10,340 nt of DNA from Clostridia bacterium (GTDB lineage: Bacteria > Bacillota > Clostridia > Oscillospirales > CAG-272), in NCBI GenBank assembly GCA_017559555.1, contig JAFYRH010000265.1, positions 1-10,340 on the forward strand. Reading direction: 5' to 3'. Shown here one piece after another: positions 7,481-10,340 of the stretch. Position numbers and translations under genes: made by a program. The notes below the pieces were generated by a model that made no database searches, was not told where the DNA came from, and saw only the letters and a program-made list of their open reading frames with translations. How positions within the stretch are numbered: the stretch's first letter is position 1; each line of letters opens with the position of its first letter.

Positions 7481-9460
7481 ATGAAAAACTTTAAAACATT
7501 GATTAAAACCTTGTTGCTCCTCTGTACTCTCGCTCTCATTCTCACAACGGCTGTTGCCTGCGATTTTATTCAAAACCTGATGGGACAAGCAGGTGGTTTC
7601 GATACTGAAACCACCATCGACCCCTCTGAAACCTGCACCCACGAAACAACCGAATGGGTTGTTGACGTAAATGCAACCTGCAGCGCAGAAGGCTCCAAGC
7701 ACAAAGAATGCGTTTCTTGCAAAAAGAATTTGGAAACCGCTACAATCGCCAAAACGGCACACACCGAGGAGGTTGTTAACGGCAAGGCAGCCACCTGCAC
7801 CGAAGACGGTCTCACCGCCGGCAAAAAATGCTCTATTTGTCAAGCAGTCATTTTGGAACAACAAAAAATTGATGCCCTCAACCACAGTGAAGGCGACTGG
7901 ATCATCGATAAAAACGCAGAGGTTGGCGTTGACGGCAGTAAGCACAAAGAATGCACACGTTGTCATATCCCCCTCAAAACCGAAGTAATTCCCGCGCTTG
8001 AAGAAACACACGTTTGCGCAGGTGTAGAATGGGTTGTTGTAACCCCTGCTACCTGCAAAGAAAAGGGCGTTACAAGCTTTATCTGCTCTTGCGGTAAATC
8101 CTTAAAGACCGCAGAACTTGGTCTGGTTGGTCACACCGAAGAAACCGTTCTTGGTACCGCCGCAACCTGCACCGAAGAAGGTCGCACCGACGGAAAGAAA
8201 TGCTCCGTTTGCCAAATTTCTACTGTTTCTCAAATCATTATTCCTCCCACGGGTCACTTCTTTGAAGCAGGCACATGTAAGAACTGCGGCATGAGCGAAC
8301 CTTACGGCCTTTGGATATCCGATGGCCTTGGCAACCCTGTAAGCAACGTTTTTGTTAAAATCATGAAGGGCGATGAACAAGTAAAGATGTACCCCTATAT
8401 GGGCGAATTCCTCTCTATGGAACTCGAAACAGGTACTTATCAAATCGTTCTTGATCTTTCCCAATTGAATGAAAGCTACAGCTTTGATGAATCCCTTTGC
8501 GTACTCACCCCCGAAAAGCGTTCCACAAGCATTCGCCTCATTCAAAATCCCATCGAAAAAACATTTTTGTATGTTGGATATCCGATAGATCTTGACTACT
8601 CCGCATATTTCGTCAAAGAAGGCGCAACAAATGTTACGTTGACACCCAATGACTATACGTTCTTCATTTTCGCTCCCGAGCATGCTGCAATTTATACGAT
8701 CACGTATGAAGGAAATGCTAATTTGGCAATCAGCTATCACGGTAGCAGCTTCTTCACACAAGGACGTGACATGAGTCCGGATACAAGTTGTATTTCCAAA
8801 TATGAAAACGGTTTGGCAATTAGCATTTACGCCAGTGAAATTGGCGGCGACTACGTATTTGCCATCAAATCCACCTCCGAAACATCTTGCGTTTTGAAAA
8901 TCAAAAACGCGGGTGACCCCGGCACAAGGATCGAAGACGAACCTTGGAAGCCTTATCTCGAAGATTCCGCAATGGTTGAAAAGCAATTGAACACCACTGT
9001 TGAAGGCACTTACACCGCCGTTGATTTGACAGACCTCTCCTTGAAGGCAGTTTACAACGAGGCTGACGGTTTCTATCACCTCGGCACCGCAGACGGTCCC
9101 ATCATCTTTATTGATTTGACCGATTCCACATATGTCGCAAGCATTCAAACCATTTGCGCACTCCAAAGAATGGGCGAATATCTTTACGACCTTAACGGAA
9201 ATTTGGTAGAAAAGCGCAGCTATAACGAGTTGTTCAGACAATACGGTCTCTTCATCGAAACCGAAGAGGGAGATTCGCCTGTAAACGATCCCGTAAGAGT
9301 TCCCCTCACCAAAAAACTTGTAGAAGCCGTTCAAAGCTTTGGCACAAAGAATGGCTGGTGGGATTTCGATGACGACCTCAACATCTTTAAGCTTGCATTC
9401 TCCACCACACCTTACAATCAAGAATATGCTTGGTTGCTCTACTGCGGCTACTACGCATAA
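7481..9460 (+). CDS. Surface lipoprotein with tandem CxxC cysteine-rich repeats
   Basis: A 659-residue predicted lipoprotein of unrecognised specific function. GAGG (7471-7474) sits 6 nt before the ATG, only 30 nt after the previous stop, so the two genes are probably co-transcribed. Residues 1-27 are a lipoprotein signal (MKNFKTLIKTLLLLCTLALI, lipobox AVAC, Cys27). Residues 52-276 hold five cysteine-rich repeats of about 41 residues plus a partial sixth, of the H-T-x-x-W/V...ATC...G...C-x-x-C type seen in clostridial surface proteins. A transthyretin-like domain (about 276-355, DGLGNPVSNVFVKI), a PPC-like beta-sandwich (about 365-478) and a C-terminal DGYYH/CYYY module (522-659) follow, all with counterparts in the upstream lipoprotein. 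The CxxC pairs could bind metal or form disulfides; neither can be decided from sequence. The two genes look like partial paralogues in which thioredoxin and Cys-repeats occupy equivalent N-terminal space. Confidence 0.9.
   Translation: MKNFKTLIKTLLLLCTLALILTTAVACDFIQNLMGQAGGFDTETTIDPSETCTHETTEWVVDVNATCSAEGSKHKECVSCKKNLETATIAKTAHTEEVVNGKAATCTEDGLTAGKKCSICQAVILEQQKIDALNHSEGDWIIDKNAEVGVDGSKHKECTRCHIPLKTEVIPALEETHVCAGVEWVVVTPATCKEKGVTSFICSCGKSLKTAELGLVGHTEETVLGTAATCTEEGRTDGKKCSVCQISTVSQIIIPPTGHFFEAGTCKNCGMSEPYGLWISDGLGNPVSNVFVKIMKGDEQVKMYPYMGEFLSMELETGTYQIVLDLSQLNESYSFDESLCVLTPEKRSTSIRLIQNPIEKTFLYVGYPIDLDYSAYFVKEGATNVTLTPNDYTFFIFAPEHAAIYTITYEGNANLAISYHGSSFFTQGRDMSPDTSCISKYENGLAISIYASEIGGDYVFAIKSTSETSCVLKIKNAGDPGTRIEDEPWKPYLEDSAMVEKQLNTTVEGTYTAVDLTDLSLKAVYNEADGFYHLGTADGPIIFIDLTDSTYVASIQTICALQRMGEYLYDLNGNLVEKRSYNELFRQYGLFIETEEGDSPVNDPVRVPLTKKLVEAVQSFGTKNGWWDFDDDLNIFKLAFSTTPYNQEYAWLLYCGYYA
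7634..8308 (+). repeat. Cysteine-rich repeat array (5 full units plus a partial sixth)
   Basis: Units, by residue in the lipoprotein: R1 52-93, R2 94-134, R3 135-175, R4 177-217, R5 218-258, R6 259-276 (partial). R2 (HTEEVVNGKAATCTEDG) and R5 (HTEETVLGTAATCTEEG) are nearly identical, and R1 pairs with R4 (both EWVV...ATC). The offset is 124-125 residues, consistent with duplication of a three-unit block. CxxC pairs are C77/C80, C117/C120, C158/C161, C241/C244 and C266/C269. R4 has CxC instead (C202/C204), and R3 lacks the upstream ATC cysteine (NAEVGVDG). Confidence 0.85.
9044..9457 (+). repeat. DGYYH/CYYY module, copy 3
   Basis: Residues 522-659, the C-terminal end of the Cys-repeat lipoprotein. 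It starts LKAVYNEADGFYHLGTADGP and ends YAWLLYCGYYA. It aligns by eye to copies 1 and 2 in the upstream gene, with conserved DG(Y/F)YH near the start and a Trp/Cys/Tyr-rich tail. In both proteins a copy forms the extreme C-terminus. Confidence 0.65.
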
Positions 9461-9488
9461 TTCCCGTTTAAAAGCCGAATAAACACAC

Positions 9489-9518
9489 AATCCCGACGGT
9501 TTTCCGTCGGGATTTTTT
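9489..9518 (+). terminator. Rho-independent terminator of the lipoprotein operon
   Basis: An 11-bp perfect stem, AATCCCGACGG (9489-9499) and CCGTCGGGATT (9504-9514), encloses a TTTT loop and is followed by T residues to 9518. It lies 28 nt after the stop codon at 9458-9460 and separates the operon from the downstream gene. Confidence 0.95.
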
Positions 9519-9558
9519 GTCATAAAATTATAAATATTCACAAAAGTGAAAAAACCTC

Positions 9559-9587
9559 TTGATTTTTATATCTTCTTATAGTATAAT
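9559..9587 (+). promoter_or_regulatory. Putative sigma-A promoter of the downstream membrane-protein gene
   Basis: TTGATT (9559-9564, 4 of 6 matches) is followed after 17 nt by a perfect TATAAT (9582-9587). Transcription would start near 9594, leaving a leader of about 49 nt. Together with the terminator upstream, this makes the next gene a separate transcription unit. Confidence 0.7.
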
Positions 9588-9642
9588 ATATAATGAGATA
9601 TTATGCGCAACCTATACATAAAAATTCGAAAGGAAGATTTAT

Positions 9643-10340
9643 ATGTCGAAAAAAACAGTTCAACGCATACGCCTCATCTACGGCATCGTACTCTCTGTTA
9701 TGCTCGTCATAACGGGAATTTTGCTGATGATTGCCTGCGTAAACGTCTATAAAATCGGGAACCGTCCGTTTACAACCGAGAACATTGCAAACGCATTTGC
9801 CAAAATTGCAATTTTCGTTTGGGTAACGGTTGGCTTGACCGTCATCAGACTGATTGCAAAGCTCTTTTTCCCCGATCCGAAAAGTGCACGTAAAGCGATC
9901 AAAGATAAAAAGATCACTTTAGCTCACCTGCAAAGCAAACTGAATATGGCTGCTTGCGACGAAAACACGCTCTCTCTTATCAAAAAAGAGCAAAAAACAC
10001 ATACCGTTTTGAAAATTTCGACCATTGCAATCTCTTGCGTTGCAGCAATTCCGGCAATTATTTACGCATGCAACTTTAACAACTACAGTGCTGACTATAA
10101 TGCAAGTGTTATTGCCGCCTGCCTGTGGATTCTGCCCTGCGCTTTTGTTGCAATGGGTGCTTGTGTAGCATTCCTTTATCTTGAAGAGGCTTGCCTTGAC
10201 CGCCAACTCAAGCACGTAAAAGCGGCATTTGTCCAATCTCAAAAAGCATCCAATACCGTTGAACACAAAAATGCATCCCCTGCTATTAAAACATCGAAAC
10301 AACGCGATTATACAAAACTCATTTGGGGTATTCGCATAGC
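9643..10340 (+). CDS. Multi-pass membrane protein, function unknown; C-terminus beyond window
   Basis: An open frame of 232 complete codons with no stop before the window ends. ATG 9643 follows AAGGA (9630-9634) with 8-nt spacing and encodes MSKKTVQRIRLIYGIVLSVM. Four transmembrane segments are visible at about residues 10-33, 51-75, 122-143 and 154-181. A basic, Lys-rich loop (about 78-121) lies between TM2 and TM3, probably cytoplasmic. After a charged linker the last visible residues (RDYTKLIWGIRI) look like the start of a fifth segment. Cysteines occur in or near the membrane spans (C32, C105, C132, C143, C160, C166, C174). Some clostridial proteins of this general shape end in a short CxxC motif, but that part is not in the window, so no family is assigned. 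It contains one TTA codon (Leu93). Confidence 0.85.
   Translation, partial: MSKKTVQRIRLIYGIVLSVMLVITGILLMIACVNVYKIGNRPFTTENIANAFAKIAIFVWVTVGLTVIRLIAKLFFPDPKSARKAIKDKKITLAHLQSKLNMAACDENTLSLIKKEQKTHTVLKISTIAISCVAAIPAIIYACNFNNYSADYNASVIAACLWILPCAFVAMGACVAFLYLEEACLDRQLKHVKAAFVQSQKASNTVEHKNASPAIKTSKQRDYTKLIWGIRI

Noticed and set aside
4580..8011. Minus-strand open frame of 1143 codons opposite both lipoproteins
   Set aside because: It spans two sense genes and their gap in codon-aligned register, has Cys/Val/Phe-rich composition and no domain; it follows from sense codon bias.
7634..8308. Cys-repeat array as rubredoxin or classical zinc-finger domains
   Set aside because: Spacing and surrounding residues do not match those families, the units are exported, and two units have lost or altered cysteines; a metal role is possible but not shown.
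8102..9541. Minus-strand open frame of 479 codons
   Set aside because: Antisense shadow of the Cys-repeat lipoprotein that also runs through the terminator hairpin; no ribosome binding site or motif supports it.
9919..10302. Minus-strand open frame of 127 codons
   Set aside because: Codon-aligned shadow of the multi-TM gene, whose sense frame has a good ribosome binding site, promoter and membrane segments.
1..10340. CRISPR arrays, tRNA/rRNA genes, insertion sequences, riboswitches
   Set aside because: No regularly spaced direct repeats, no tRNA- or rRNA-like sequence, no transposase and no terminal inverted repeats were seen; the two gaps are accounted for by promoters and a terminator.

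Overview
The window looks like chromosomal DNA of a Bacillota (Clostridia-type) anaerobe, probably an uncultured gut lineage. The support is Shine-Dalgarno AAGGAG/GAGG sites, sigma-A-like promoters in AT-rich gaps, an intrinsic terminator, Gram-positive style lipoprotein signals and a BspA-type leucine-rich repeat on a subtilisin-like exoprotease. The taxonomic statement is inference from gene content; no rRNA or marker gene is present.

Layout: (1) 1-4342, minus strand, a very large secreted S8 (lactocepin/C5a-peptidase-like) serine protease with intact catalytic residues, Ig-like domains and the start of a BspA-like LRR; its C-terminus lies outside the window. (2) 4343-4609, a divergent intergenic region with one promoter for each direction; the rightward promoter has a perfect 16-bp palindrome over its -10. 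(3) 4610-9460, plus strand, a two-gene operon (30-nt gap) of large surface lipoproteins. The first carries a TlpA-like thioredoxin domain (CGPC); the second carries cysteine-rich CxxC repeats. They share a transthyretin-like domain, a PPC-like beta-sandwich and a 'DGYYH...W...CYYY' C-terminal module present three times in all. (4) 9489-9518, a strong intrinsic terminator ending that operon. (5) 9643-end, plus strand, a multi-pass membrane protein with its own promoter, cut by the window edge.

All complete or near-complete products are predicted to be exported or in the membrane, so this is a cell-surface locus. A plausible but untested picture is an extracytoplasmic redox or adhesion/degradation system: a thioredoxin lipoprotein and a CxxC-repeat lipoprotein made from one mRNA next to a divergently transcribed surface protease.

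A compositional oddity runs through the locus. The three large genes almost completely avoid the codons TTA, CTA and TCA, so the antisense strand carries codon-aligned open frames of up to about 1,200 codons that are not genes.
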